Shown here in pieces: positions 7,886-15,189 of a DNA stretch of 34,758 bases. Location: positions 1-34,758 of the forward strand of contig CAYVAU010000010.1 in the NCBI GenBank assembly GCA_964448445.1. Direction: 5' to 3'. Position numbers and translations under genes: made by a program. This DNA comes from B73-G16 sp964448445 (lineage in GTDB: Bacteria; Desulfobacterota; B13-G15). How positions within the stretch are numbered: the stretch's first letter is position 1; every line of letters starts with the position of its first letter. The notes below the pieces were generated by a model that was not told where the DNA came from, did no database searches, and was given only the letters and a program-made list of their open reading frames with translations.

Positions 7886-8829
7886 CTCCACCTCTCCAGG
7901 AAGGCCTGTACACGGGTCCTGATCCCTTCGGACACACCCACTGTGTATTCTCCCTCAAGGTGAAGCAACGGCCTCCCTTCCTCCTTGCAAATCCCTCTCA
8001 GGGTGGCCAGTTCATACAGGTAATGATCGCAGAATTTGGGGATATACGCCAAAACCGCCTGAACCTCCTTCACGGCCTCCCGCAGAAGTCGCCTTCTGCT
8101 CCCTCTCATCCTGGCACAAGGAGGTTTCTCCAGGTAAGCCTTGGCGAGGGCCAAAAAGGGCTCCCCTCCTCCCACATATCCTGCACCCCTAAGCCCCGAG
8201 CACACATCGGGGATCAAGACCTCTCCTCCCAGTTCCTCAAGCCAGTCCAGGATCCCATCGGCCTCAAGGAGGGACCCTGTCACAAGGACCTTCACTCTGC
8301 CCTCACCTTCCCTAAGGCGGACCTCCTGAAGGTCTTTCGGTGGAAAACCGCCCTTTAAGGCCCTCAGGAGATCTCCGGCCCTTGGTCTCTCCTTCAAGAT
8401 TTCAAAGAGGGCCCTCCGCCTCTGGTTGCATCGGGCTATGGCCTCCCTCACCTCCTCTTCCAAAAGGGGCTTTCCCCTCAAATTACCGAGCCAGCGGGAA
8501 AAATCTTCTATTACCTCTCTATAGTAAAGCACTCCCCTTTCGTCGCTGCTCCTAGGAACATCAAGGATACAAACCTCCAGGGAGGGGAAAAACCACCTTA
8601 CTGCATCGTAAAGCCTCCTCATTCCATCACAGGAGTTGATGAACACCAAGCCCTTAGGCGATTCCCTTTGGAGCTGTGACAGGACCGCTTTTAAGTAAGG
8701 GCATATGTTGGGATCGAGCAGCACCTCGTCTTTCTCGCTCGATCTGGGGATGACCCTCATCGGGTGGAATCCCGCCGCCTCCACCAGTTCCACCGGGACA
8801 TAGGTGCAAAGATACCCCACCCTTTCCAT
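7882..8829 (-). CDS. 2-hydroxyacyl-CoA dehydratase-family Fe-S protein, short form, first gene of operon
   Basis: This 315-aa protein keeps the fullest Cys set of the three paralogues: Cys8 (GYLCTYVPVEL, the classic N-terminal family motif), Cys43 (NICPYLK), Cys67 (NSCDGMRRLYD) and Cys267 (PKFCDHY). The C-terminal LHLEGEYTVGVSEGIRTRVQ matches the family's last helix region (LEGEY near 291, then GIRTRVQAFLERW). It is shorter than typical HgdB or FldC proteins (about 370-390 aa). The start is ATG at 8829, the first of the operon, with a weak ribosome site. The next gene begins inside its stop codon. Presence of CDGMRR and KFCD places it close to the double-cubane/dehydratase beta-subunit type, but the electron acceptor cannot be deduced. 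No acyl-CoA transferase, which would accompany a fermentation dehydratase, is in the window. Confidence 0.83.
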   Translation of the reverse strand: MERVGYLCTYVPVELVEAAGFHPMRVIPRSSEKDEVLLDPNICPYLKAVLSQLQRESPKGLVFINSCDGMRRLYDAVRWFFPSLEVCILDVPRSSDERGVLYYREVIEDFSRWLGNLRGKPLLEEEVREAIARCNQRRRALFEILKERPRAGDLLRALKGGFPPKDLQEVRLREGEGRVKVLVTGSLLEADGILDWLEELGGEVLIPDVCSGLRGAGYVGGGEPFLALAKAYLEKPPCARMRGSRRRLLREAVKEVQAVLAYIPKFCDHYLYELATLRGICKEEGRPLLHLEGEYTVGVSEGIRTRVQAFLERWR

Positions 8830-8863
8830 CAGGAGTTCAAGGATAAGATCAGCAAGGGAAAAG

Positions 8864-8893
8864 TTGAAGCCCCTCCTTGAGCCGTGATATTAA
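8864..8893 (+). promoter_or_regulatory. Candidate promoter of the mobA operon (extended -10)
   Basis: TTGAAG (8864-8869) and TATTAA (8888-8893) are 18 bases apart, and the -10 carries an upstream TGA (TGn extension, 8885-8887). The expected start of transcription falls at or next to the GTG start at 8900, so the transcript may lack a leader. The 70-base gap also serves the divergent dehydratase operon, for which I see only a weak candidate (TTCAAC and TATCCT on the - strand). Confidence 0.4.
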
Positions 8894-8899
8894 ACCCAT

Positions 8900-9508
8900 G
8901 TGGACGTTACTGCGGTGATCTTGGCCGGTGGCCGATCCAAGAGGATGGGGCAGCAGAAGGCCTTCCTCCTCCTTCGCGGAAGGCCCCTTTTTGAATATGT
9001 ACTTGAGACATGCCGCTCGATCTTTGACGAAATCATCGTCGTGGCCAGGAATACGGAGGCCTTTGGTCCCTATCGAGTTAAAGTGTTTGAGGACCTTATA
9101 GATGCAGGGGTCCTCGGTGGACTTTACACCGGCCTTCTTTTGGCCTCAACTCCCTACGTATTCTGCGTTGCCTGCGATATGCCTTTTCTCAGACAGGAGC
9201 TCGTCCATTATCTGCTTTCGATCAAGGACGGATATGATGCCGTTATCCCTCGGGCACCTGATGGTTTGCATCCCCTCTGTGCGATCTACCACAGGAATTG
9301 CCTTGGGCCCATCTCAGAGGGCATTTCGGAGGGGCAAAAACGCGTGATCTCCTTTCTGCCCCGTGTCAGGACGAAGATCTGCGATCCCGAAGAGATTCGC
9401 AAGGTGGATCCCGATTTTCTGTCCTTTTTCAACATCAACACCCCTGAGGATTTCGCGATGGCCGAGCGAATGCTTTCGGAGAACCGACTTCATGAAATGG
9501 GGATCTAA
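8900..9508 (+). CDS. mobA: Molybdenum cofactor guanylyltransferase MobA
   Basis: This 202-aa cytoplasmic enzyme transfers GMP from GTP to molybdopterin, making the MGD cofactor of DMSO-reductase-family enzymes such as formate dehydrogenases. The nucleotide-binding signature VILAGGRSKRMGQQKAF is at residues 5-21. CDMPFL near residue 92 is the Mg-binding aspartate region, and FFNINTPEDF near 176 is the family's C-terminal motif. Length is normal. The GTG at 8900 is the only workable start; the nearby ATG at 8898 hits a stop after six codons. It is the first gene of a five-gene overlapping run and overlaps the TPR gene by 17 bases. No molybdoenzyme is in the window, so its client enzymes lie elsewhere. 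Confidence 0.93.
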   Translation: MDVTAVILAGGRSKRMGQQKAFLLLRGRPLFEYVLETCRSIFDEIIVVARNTEAFGPYRVKVFEDLIDAGVLGGLYTGLLLASTPYVFCVACDMPFLRQELVHYLLSIKDGYDAVIPRAPDGLHPLCAIYHRNCLGPISEGISEGQKRVISFLPRVRTKICDPEEIRKVDPDFLSFFNINTPEDFAMAERMLSENRLHEMGI

Positions 9509-11330
9509 AAAGGGAAGGGAAATCCTCCTGGTGCTTCTGTTCATCCTCCTTGCTTCCGGAGTCTGGGCTCAACCCCCGGAGGAACTCCTCAAGGTCGGCC
9601 TTGGGGCTTACAAGGACGGCTTTTTGGAGGTAGCCGAAAGCCAGTGGAAGAAGTTCCTGAAGCTTTACCCCGATCATCCCTTTGCCCCCAAAGTCCGTTA
9701 TCTTTTGGGCCAAACCCTTATCGAAGAAGGACGCCTGCAGGAAGCCATAAGGGAACTCGCTCCTCTTGTGGGAAACGAGGGGATAGAACAAGGGGAACTC
9801 CATTACCTGATAGGGAGCCTTTATATACGGATGGGCAGATGGAGGGAGGCTCGACCTTACCTGAAGAAGGCGACCGGACTGAATCCTGAGGCTCCCTGGT
9901 TCGGTCAGGCACTGCTTTTGCTCGGTGAGGCCCATTACCGACTTGCAGATTACAGAAATGCCATACCGATCCTCAGAAAAGCTTCACAGATCCTCGGCAA
10001 TTCGGTCTCGAAGGACCGCGCGCTCTTACTGCTGGGATTATCCCTCCTTGAAATCGGCAGGCTCCAGGAGGCAGAAAGGACCCTGAGCGCGGTAAAGGGA
10101 AAAGAGGGGGATGAAGCCCTTTTTTGGCTTTCGGAGGTGCGCCTGAAGCTGGGGAATCCCCAAGGGGCCCTGGAGGCCTTATCGGCTTTGATGCTCCGTT
10201 ATCCCAAAAGCTCAAGGCTTCCGGAGGCCCTCTACAAAAGGGCCCAGATCCTCTGCCAAGCTCACAGGGATTCGGAGGCCAAAGGGGCATTGCAGGGGTG
10301 GCTCCTCCGCTTCAAGGAGCATCCCCTGGAATCGAAGGTGCGCTTGCTTCTGGGGCGCTTGTTGATGAAGGCCCGGGACTTTAAGGAAGCTACCGATATC
10401 CTTGAGCCGGTCCTCAAGAAGGGGAATCGACAGGAACAGAAGGAAGCAAGATACAGGCTTATTTGGTGTTACTTACAGATGGGAAACCTCTCGGAAGCGG
10501 AGAAGTTGCTTTCCCAGCAGGATGACCTCCTCTCTCATCTGCTGAAGGCAAAAAGCGAACTTTTCCAGGGCAGGTGCGAAGAGGCACTGCCTTATCTCTT
10601 TGAGCTTTCGGCCAAAAAGCCCTTCAGACCCTTTGCCCTCTTTGAGATAGCCAGGTGCAACTGGCGCATGGGGAAGTTCCAGGACTGTGTGGCCAACCTC
10701 GATGTCCTGCAGCTCGAATTTCCGGGCTTCGAAAAGATAGACGAATTGCTCTGGCTCAAGGCGGAGTGCTTGAGGGAGGCAAAGGAGGAGAAAAAGGCCA
10801 GGGACCTTTACCGCCAGATCCCGAAAAAGCACCCCTCTTCAGACCGGGTCCCTTGGGCTATTTACAGACTGTTGGAGATGGAGCTCGGGTCGGGTCACAT
10901 CGATCGAGCCTTTGGCTTCTTTGAGACTTTGAAGACCAAGTTTGCCCACCATGAACTCACCCAAAGGGCGGGGTTGCTGATCGGAAAGGCCCTCTTTGCG
11001 CGAGGTGACTACAGGAGGGCGATCGAAGCCCTGTCCATCGGAACCTCCTCTCCTATAAAGGAAATCAGGGGTGAAGCCCTCTGTTGGCTGGGCAAGGCCT
11101 ACTGGAGGGTGGGTGAGGAGGAGAAGGCAATTGAAGCCTTTGAGCGTGCAGCCTCTCGGGGGGGTGAGATCGCAGCCCTGGCATATGTGGAGATCGGCAA
11201 TATCAAGGCCGAAGCGGGCCAGCTGGAAGAAGCCCAATCGGCCTACCGGGAGGCCCTGAGGTTCGCACAAGATCAGGCCTTGAAGGCGAGGATCGAAAGG
11301 CTGCTGGAATTCACAAAGGAAGGTCTTTGA
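9492..11330 (+). CDS. Exported TPR-repeat protein
   Basis: This is a 612-aa protein starting at an ATG inside the end of mobA, with GGAGAA about 9 bases upstream; the open frame further upstream only reads mobA out of frame. Residues 1-23 form a signal peptide (KKGR, then ILLVLLFILLASG, cleavage near VWAQ). The rest is helical tetratricopeptide repeats, seen as recurrent alanine/leucine pairs with PGxA-like turns, for example ESQWKKFLKLYPDHPFAPKV, YRNAIPILRKASQ, ARPYLKKATGLNPEAPW and AIEAFERAASRGGEIA. Such proteins act as periplasmic or outer-membrane scaffolds, and the N-terminal repeats look like the BamD/CpoB (YbgF) class. No lipobox Cys is present, so it is probably soluble in the periplasm. 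Specific function is not known and cannot be inferred from mobA or pyrimidine neighbours. Confidence 0.85.
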   Translation: MKWGSKKGREILLVLLFILLASGVWAQPPEELLKVGLGAYKDGFLEVAESQWKKFLKLYPDHPFAPKVRYLLGQTLIEEGRLQEAIRELAPLVGNEGIEQGELHYLIGSLYIRMGRWREARPYLKKATGLNPEAPWFGQALLLLGEAHYRLADYRNAIPILRKASQILGNSVSKDRALLLLGLSLLEIGRLQEAERTLSAVKGKEGDEALFWLSEVRLKLGNPQGALEALSALMLRYPKSSRLPEALYKRAQILCQAHRDSEAKGALQGWLLRFKEHPLESKVRLLLGRLLMKARDFKEATDILEPVLKKGNRQEQKEARYRLIWCYLQMGNLSEAEKLLSQQDDLLSHLLKAKSELFQGRCEEALPYLFELSAKKPFRPFALFEIARCNWRMGKFQDCVANLDVLQLEFPGFEKIDELLWLKAECLREAKEEKKARDLYRQIPKKHPSSDRVPWAIYRLLEMELGSGHIDRAFGFFETLKTKFAHHELTQRAGLLIGKALFARGDYRRAIEALSIGTSSPIKEIRGEALCWLGKAYWRVGEEEKAIEAFERAASRGGEIAALAYVEIGNIKAEAGQLEEAQSAYREALRFAQDQALKARIERLLEFTKEGL

Positions 11331-11332
11331 GG

Positions 11333-12523
11333 ATGTCCATCCGTCCCATGCAAGAAGAGGATCTTCCCCAAGTCCTCTCCATAGAAAAAGCATCCTTTAG
11401 CACTCCGTGGGGCCGATGGGCCTTCCTCGCGGAGTTGAAGCCCCCCGGTTATGCCTTCGTCTACGAAGAAAGGGGACGGGTCCTCGGCTACGCCGTCCTA
11501 AGGATCGTGAGAGACGAAGGCCACCTTATGAACCTCACCGTGGCCCCCCAGTGGCGAAAAAGGGGTATAGGGAGTGATCTGCTGAGATTCTGCATCGAGT
11601 TCTGCCTCCACAGAGGCGTGACTTCCCTCTGGCTTGAGGTGAGGGAATCCAACGAGGCGGCCATATCCCTTTACCAGAAGATGGGATTCGTGACGAAGGG
11701 GAGGCGCAAAGGTTATTACCAGGACACGGGAGAGGATGCCCTTCTTATGGAGCTTTCCCTCCGTAAAAAGACCGTCCAAGAGGCCAAAGTTGAAGCAGTG
11801 AGGTCCATGGGACCCCTGTGCATCCTCGAGCTCTCCTTGAAAGAGGCAGTTTACTATGAACCGGGCCAGTTCGTCATGATCGAGGCCCCGGGAAGGCCCC
11901 TCATGCGTCCTTTGAGCATCTTTGACCTTGAAGGGAAAACGCTGAAGCTGCTCCTGCGCCCCGTGGGGGCTGGAACCAGGACCCTGGTAAAAGTCCGTAC
12001 GGGCGAAACCCTGAGGGTGCTGCTGCCCTTGGGGAAGGGATACCCCATGCCCGAAGGGCAAAAGGAAGCCTTCCTCCTTGCAGGGGGCATGGGCATCGCG
12101 AGTCTCTTCCCCCTCGCCCTCAAACTCTCCCGGAAGGGCATCCCGGTGAAACTCCTTTGGGGGGCAAGGAGCTCGTCCTGGTTCCCCGCTCCCTTGCTTT
12201 GGCAACTGACCGAAGGATCGGTAGGCCTTGAGTTGGTAACCGAGGACGGGAGCATGGGTAAAAAGGGGGTAGTAACGGAAGTGCTTCCCAAGAAATGGGG
12301 GACCGCGTTGATCGTTTATGCATGCGGCCCGAAGGAGATGATAAAAAGGATCCTGAGGATCATACCACCCCATGTGAAGGTTTACGTGAGCCTTGAAGAA
12401 CGCATGGCCTGTGGGGTGGGAACCTGCCAGGCCTGCATCCTTTCCGGCAGAGGGGGCAACAAGCTGGTTTGTAGAGACGGGCCCGTTTTCGAAAGGGAGG
12501 AAATCGGTGACCCCATGTCTTGA
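11333..12523 (+). CDS. rimI-pyrK: Fusion of RimI-like N-acetyltransferase with dihydroorotate dehydrogenase electron-transfer subunit PyrK
   Basis: One uninterrupted 396-aa frame joins two enzymes. Residues 1-145 are a GNAT domain of RimI type (alanine N-acetyltransferase for ribosomal protein S18), with acetyl-CoA loop RKRGIGSDLL (75-84) and the RimI signature LEVRESNEAAISLYQKMGF (101-119). Residues 150-396 are PyrK, the FAD/[2Fe-2S] subunit passing electrons between NAD and PyrD. FAD motif RPLS is at 192-195, NAD-binding LLAGGMGIASLFP at 248-260, and the four cluster cysteines 360, 365, 368 and 380 occur in CGVGTCQAC and VCRDGPVF. Start ATG 11333 follows GGAAGG by about 9 bases, two bases after the TPR stop; TTG at 11327 is less likely. 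Overlap of 17 bases with pyrD supports the PyrK role. No stop or frameshift separates the halves. Confidence 0.92.
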   Translation: MSIRPMQEEDLPQVLSIEKASFSTPWGRWAFLAELKPPGYAFVYEERGRVLGYAVLRIVRDEGHLMNLTVAPQWRKRGIGSDLLRFCIEFCLHRGVTSLWLEVRESNEAAISLYQKMGFVTKGRRKGYYQDTGEDALLMELSLRKKTVQEAKVEAVRSMGPLCILELSLKEAVYYEPGQFVMIEAPGRPLMRPLSIFDLEGKTLKLLLRPVGAGTRTLVKVRTGETLRVLLPLGKGYPMPEGQKEAFLLAGGMGIASLFPLALKLSRKGIPVKLLWGARSSSWFPAPLLWQLTEGSVGLELVTEDGSMGKKGVVTEVLPKKWGTALIVYACGPKEMIKRILRIIPPHVKVYVSLEERMACGVGTCQACILSGRGGNKLVCRDGPVFEREEIGDPMS

Positions 12524-13439
12524 AACCCACATAGGATCCCTCCGACTGAAAACGCCCTTTATGCCTGCTTCAGGGACCTTCGGTTATGGGGACGAATATA
12601 CTGGCATCATTTCCTACGAACCCCTGGGGGCCATCGTCACAAAGAGCCTCTCCTTGGAACCAAAGGAGGGTAACCCTCCTCCGAGGATCCACGAGCTCCC
12701 TTGTGGGATGCTGAATTCCATAGGGCTTGAGAACATAGGAATAAAGCGATTTCTCGAGGAGAGGCTGCCCCGGCTCAGTGAGCTCGGCCTGCCAGTAGTG
12801 GTGAGCATCTTCGGGGAATCAGAGGACGAGTTCATGAAGGTAGGGGAATCCCTGAAGGGGGTCCCTGCCGTCTCCGCCTTGGAGGTCAATCTCTCCTGCC
12901 CCAACGTCAAGAGAGGAGGAGCTGCCTTCGGTGCCGATCCCGAGAGGGTCTCCTTTATCATCAGGGAGCTGAGGGAAAGGGTGGACCTTCCCCTATGGGC
13001 CAAGTTGCCTCCTGACCCCTTCCACATCCTGGAAATAGCCGAAGCCGCCCAGAAGGCTGGGGCCCATGCCCTTACCCTGGTCAACACCCTCCCGGCCATG
13101 GCAATAGACATCCAGAAGGGAAGACCCGTCCTTGGGGGAACTGTGGGTGGACTATCCGGCCCCGCCCTCATGCCAGTGGCCTTGAAAATGGTTTACGAGG
13201 TCACAGAGAAGCTGGAAATCCCCGTTGTGGCCGCCGGTGGAATCTCCTGTTGGGAGGATGCGTTGGCGTTCCTTTTGGCTGGGGCTTCAGCACTGCAAAT
13301 AGGTACCGCCCTCTTCTCCAACCCCAGGGTCTTCTCGGAAATCCACGAAGGGGTGTGCAGGTTCATGAGGGAGAGGGGAGTGAGAAGGATCGAGGATTTA
13401 AAGGGGAAGGCACATGAAGTGGAAGATCGTCCCCTTTGA
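12507..13439 (+). CDS. pyrD: Dihydroorotate dehydrogenase B, catalytic subunit PyrD
   Basis: This 310-aa FMN enzyme oxidises dihydroorotate to orotate in pyrimidine synthesis and works as a heterotetramer with PyrK. Cys131 in VNLSCPN is the active-site base of class 1B enzymes. The N-terminal block LKTPFMPASGTFGYG, the FMN phosphate-binding VAAGGISCWEDALAFLLAGA and the C-terminal LQIGTALF are all typical. The GTG at 12507 is chosen because GGGAGGA sits 6 bases upstream and it gives the normal class 1B length; it lies inside the PyrK reading frame with a 17-base overlap. The next gene, recJ, overlaps its end by 26 bases. All catalytic features are intact. Confidence 0.95.
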   Translation: MTPCLETHIGSLRLKTPFMPASGTFGYGDEYTGIISYEPLGAIVTKSLSLEPKEGNPPPRIHELPCGMLNSIGLENIGIKRFLEERLPRLSELGLPVVVSIFGESEDEFMKVGESLKGVPAVSALEVNLSCPNVKRGGAAFGADPERVSFIIRELRERVDLPLWAKLPPDPFHILEIAEAAQKAGAHALTLVNTLPAMAIDIQKGRPVLGGTVGGLSGPALMPVALKMVYEVTEKLEIPVVAAGGISCWEDALAFLLAGASALQIGTALFSNPRVFSEIHEGVCRFMRERGVRRIEDLKGKAHEVEDRPL

Positions 13440-15102
13440 GGAAAGTTCAAGAGAACTGGTTAGACATTTGGAAGTACACCCCCTTTTAGGCCAGCTGCTT
13501 CTGAACCGAGGGGTAGGGGACAGCAGAGGGGCAGAGAGGTTCCTCTTCCCCACCCTTAACGACCTCACAAACCCCTTCACGATGAAGGGCGTTGAGGAGG
13601 GCGTAAAGAGGGTTATGGAGGCCATCCTCAATGGGGAGAAGATCACCATCTACGGCGATTATGACGTCGACGGTCTGACCTCCGTGGCCCTGCTTAAGGG
13701 TTTCCTTTCTGAGCTCGGCCTCTCGGTGGAACATTACATCCCAAAGCGCCTTGAGGAAGGTTACGGTTTGAATCCCGAGGCCATTAAATTCATAGCCTCA
13801 AAGGGTACAAAACTCCTCATCACGGTCGATTGCGGGATCTCCAACCGCGATGAGATAGCCCTCGCTCAAAGCCTTGGGATGGATACCATGGTGATCGACC
13901 ATCACGAGCCTCCGGAAATCTTGCCCCCGGGGGTAATCATCGACCCCTTACAAAGGGATTGCCCCTTTCCCTTTAAAGGCCTTGCGGCAGTGGGAGTGAC
14001 CTTCCTATTCCTCATGGCCTTGAGGAAGACATTGAGGGAGAGGGGGTTCTTCTTACACCGACCTCAGCCCAATTTAAAGCGTTACCTTGACCTCGTGGCC
14101 CTCGGGACCGTTGCCGATGTCGTGCCCGTGGTGGAGGAAAACAGGATCTTTCTCAAGTTCGGCTTTGAGGAACTGAAAAGGACCCCAAGACCCGGACTCA
14201 GAGCCCTCAAGGATCTTTCAGGACTTGGTGATGCGGACATCAACTACGAACATGTGGCCTTCAGGCTCGCCCCGAGACTCAATGCCGGAGGAAGGATGCA
14301 GAAGGAGGAAATACCCTTGAAACTCCTTCTGAGTGAAGATGAGGGAGAAGCCCAAAAACTCGCCCAGGAACTTGAGGAGGCCAATCGCCAGCGCCAATTG
14401 GCCCAGGAGAGGATCTATGCCGAAGCCCGTCAAAGGGCCCATAGACTCCAGGAGAAACCAGCTATAGTCCTCGCATCCGAACAATGGCATCCAGGAGTGA
14501 TCGGCATTGTGGCATCCAAAATCGCCGAGGAGTTTTACAGACCGACCGTCTTGATCGCCCTGGATGGATCCGAAGGAAGGGGTTCCGGACGGGGCATCCC
14601 AGAGGTCCACATGAAGGAGTTGCTTGAACGTTGCAGGGCCCTTTTGGTGAGCTTCGGGGGACACAAGTCAGCGGCAGGGCTGAAGATAAAAAGGGAATGC
14701 CTCAAAGCTTTCGAAGAATCCTTCCTCAAAGCCGTCGAGGAGGCCCTCGGTGGCCAAACACCCATGCCCTACCTCCTCATAGACCTGGCCCTCCCCCTCA
14801 GGGAAATCACCCTCCATCTGGTCGATAGCCTGGAACTCCTCGCCCCCTTCGGGCCCGGAAATCCCAATCCCGTGTTTTGCTCAAACGAACCGGTGAACAT
14901 AGGGGGACTGAGACGCTTCGAAAAGGATGTGACGAGGTTTTCAGTAGCAGGAGGGGGAAGGCGCTACGAAGCGGTGGCCTTCGGCCCTTTCCCAGACCCA
15001 CCTCCAAAGGCCATGATAGCCTTCGTGCCAAAAAAGGAATTTTGCGAAGGTTACCTCCGCCTGACCCTTGAAATAAAGGGCTTAAAGGAATCGAAAAGTT
15101 AG
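13414..15102 (+). CDS. recJ: Single-stranded-DNA-specific exonuclease RecJ
   Basis: This 562-aa DHH-family nuclease degrades ssDNA 5' to 3' in recombination and mismatch repair. Motifs in order are GDYDVDGLTS (near 78), VDCGIS (near 137), the DHHEPPE signature (near 161), ALGTVADVVPV (near 229) and the DHHA1-domain GSGRG with SFGGHKSAAGLKI (near 413). A C-terminal OB-like domain, PFGPGNPNPVF, follows. Mn-binding aspartates and histidines are present, and length matches bacterial RecJ (about 560-580). ATG at 13414 follows GGGGAAGG; the overlap with pyrD is 26 bases. It is the last gene of the mobA run, and an AT-rich gap follows. Confidence 0.95.
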   Translation: MKWKIVPFEESSRELVRHLEVHPLLGQLLLNRGVGDSRGAERFLFPTLNDLTNPFTMKGVEEGVKRVMEAILNGEKITIYGDYDVDGLTSVALLKGFLSELGLSVEHYIPKRLEEGYGLNPEAIKFIASKGTKLLITVDCGISNRDEIALAQSLGMDTMVIDHHEPPEILPPGVIIDPLQRDCPFPFKGLAAVGVTFLFLMALRKTLRERGFFLHRPQPNLKRYLDLVALGTVADVVPVVEENRIFLKFGFEELKRTPRPGLRALKDLSGLGDADINYEHVAFRLAPRLNAGGRMQKEEIPLKLLLSEDEGEAQKLAQELEEANRQRQLAQERIYAEARQRAHRLQEKPAIVLASEQWHPGVIGIVASKIAEEFYRPTVLIALDGSEGRGSGRGIPEVHMKELLERCRALLVSFGGHKSAAGLKIKRECLKAFEESFLKAVEEALGGQTPMPYLLIDLALPLREITLHLVDSLELLAPFGPGNPNPVFCSNEPVNIGGLRRFEKDVTRFSVAGGGRRYEAVAFGPFPDPPPKAMIAFVPKKEFCEGYLRLTLEIKGLKESKS

Positions 15103-15129
15103 TTCATCTGCTGACCTTGACATCTACTA

Positions 15130-15148
15130 TTTTTGCAAAAAATTTTTT
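15130..15148. repeat. Overlapping A/T palindromes (possible UP element)
   Basis: TTTTTGCAAAAA (15130-15141) and AAAAAATTTTTT (15137-15148) are two perfect 12-base palindromes sharing six bases. They sit just upstream of and touching the candidate -35 box for the diguanylate cyclase gene, where AT-rich tracts can bind the RNA polymerase alpha subunit or bend DNA. There is no GC-rich stem, so I do not call it a recJ terminator. Confidence 0.4.
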
Positions 15149-15174
15149 ACAAAAAGACGGCAAAATTGTATCAA
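15146..15174 (+). promoter_or_regulatory. Candidate promoter of the diguanylate cyclase gene
   Basis: TTTACA (15146-15151), 17 bases, then TATCAA (15169-15174), giving a predicted start near 15181 and a leader of about nine bases with no clear ribosome site. A lone TTGACA at 15117-15122 has no matching -10 at normal spacing. Presence of this promoter argues against the TTG start at 15133. Confidence 0.38.
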
Positions 15175-15189
15175 AGTTTTACAAATTAC

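Noticed and set aside
9363..9491. Upstream extension of the TPR protein
   Set aside because: It lies within mobA in another frame and would bury the signal peptide.
12393..12506. Upstream extension of PyrD
   Set aside because: It reads the PyrK 3' end out of frame; GTG 12507 has a good ribosome site and normal family length.
11498..12532. 344-aa open frame on the - strand opposite rimI-pyrK
   Set aside because: Antisense shadow caused by GC-rich codon use; no domain or ribosome site.
15133..15189. TTG start of the diguanylate cyclase
   Set aside because: The region holds A-tracts and a promoter candidate, and the TTG has no ribosome site.
15103..15189. c-di-GMP riboswitch ahead of the GGDEF gene
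   Set aside because: None of the conserved class I or II sequence blocks is present and the gap is only 87 bases.
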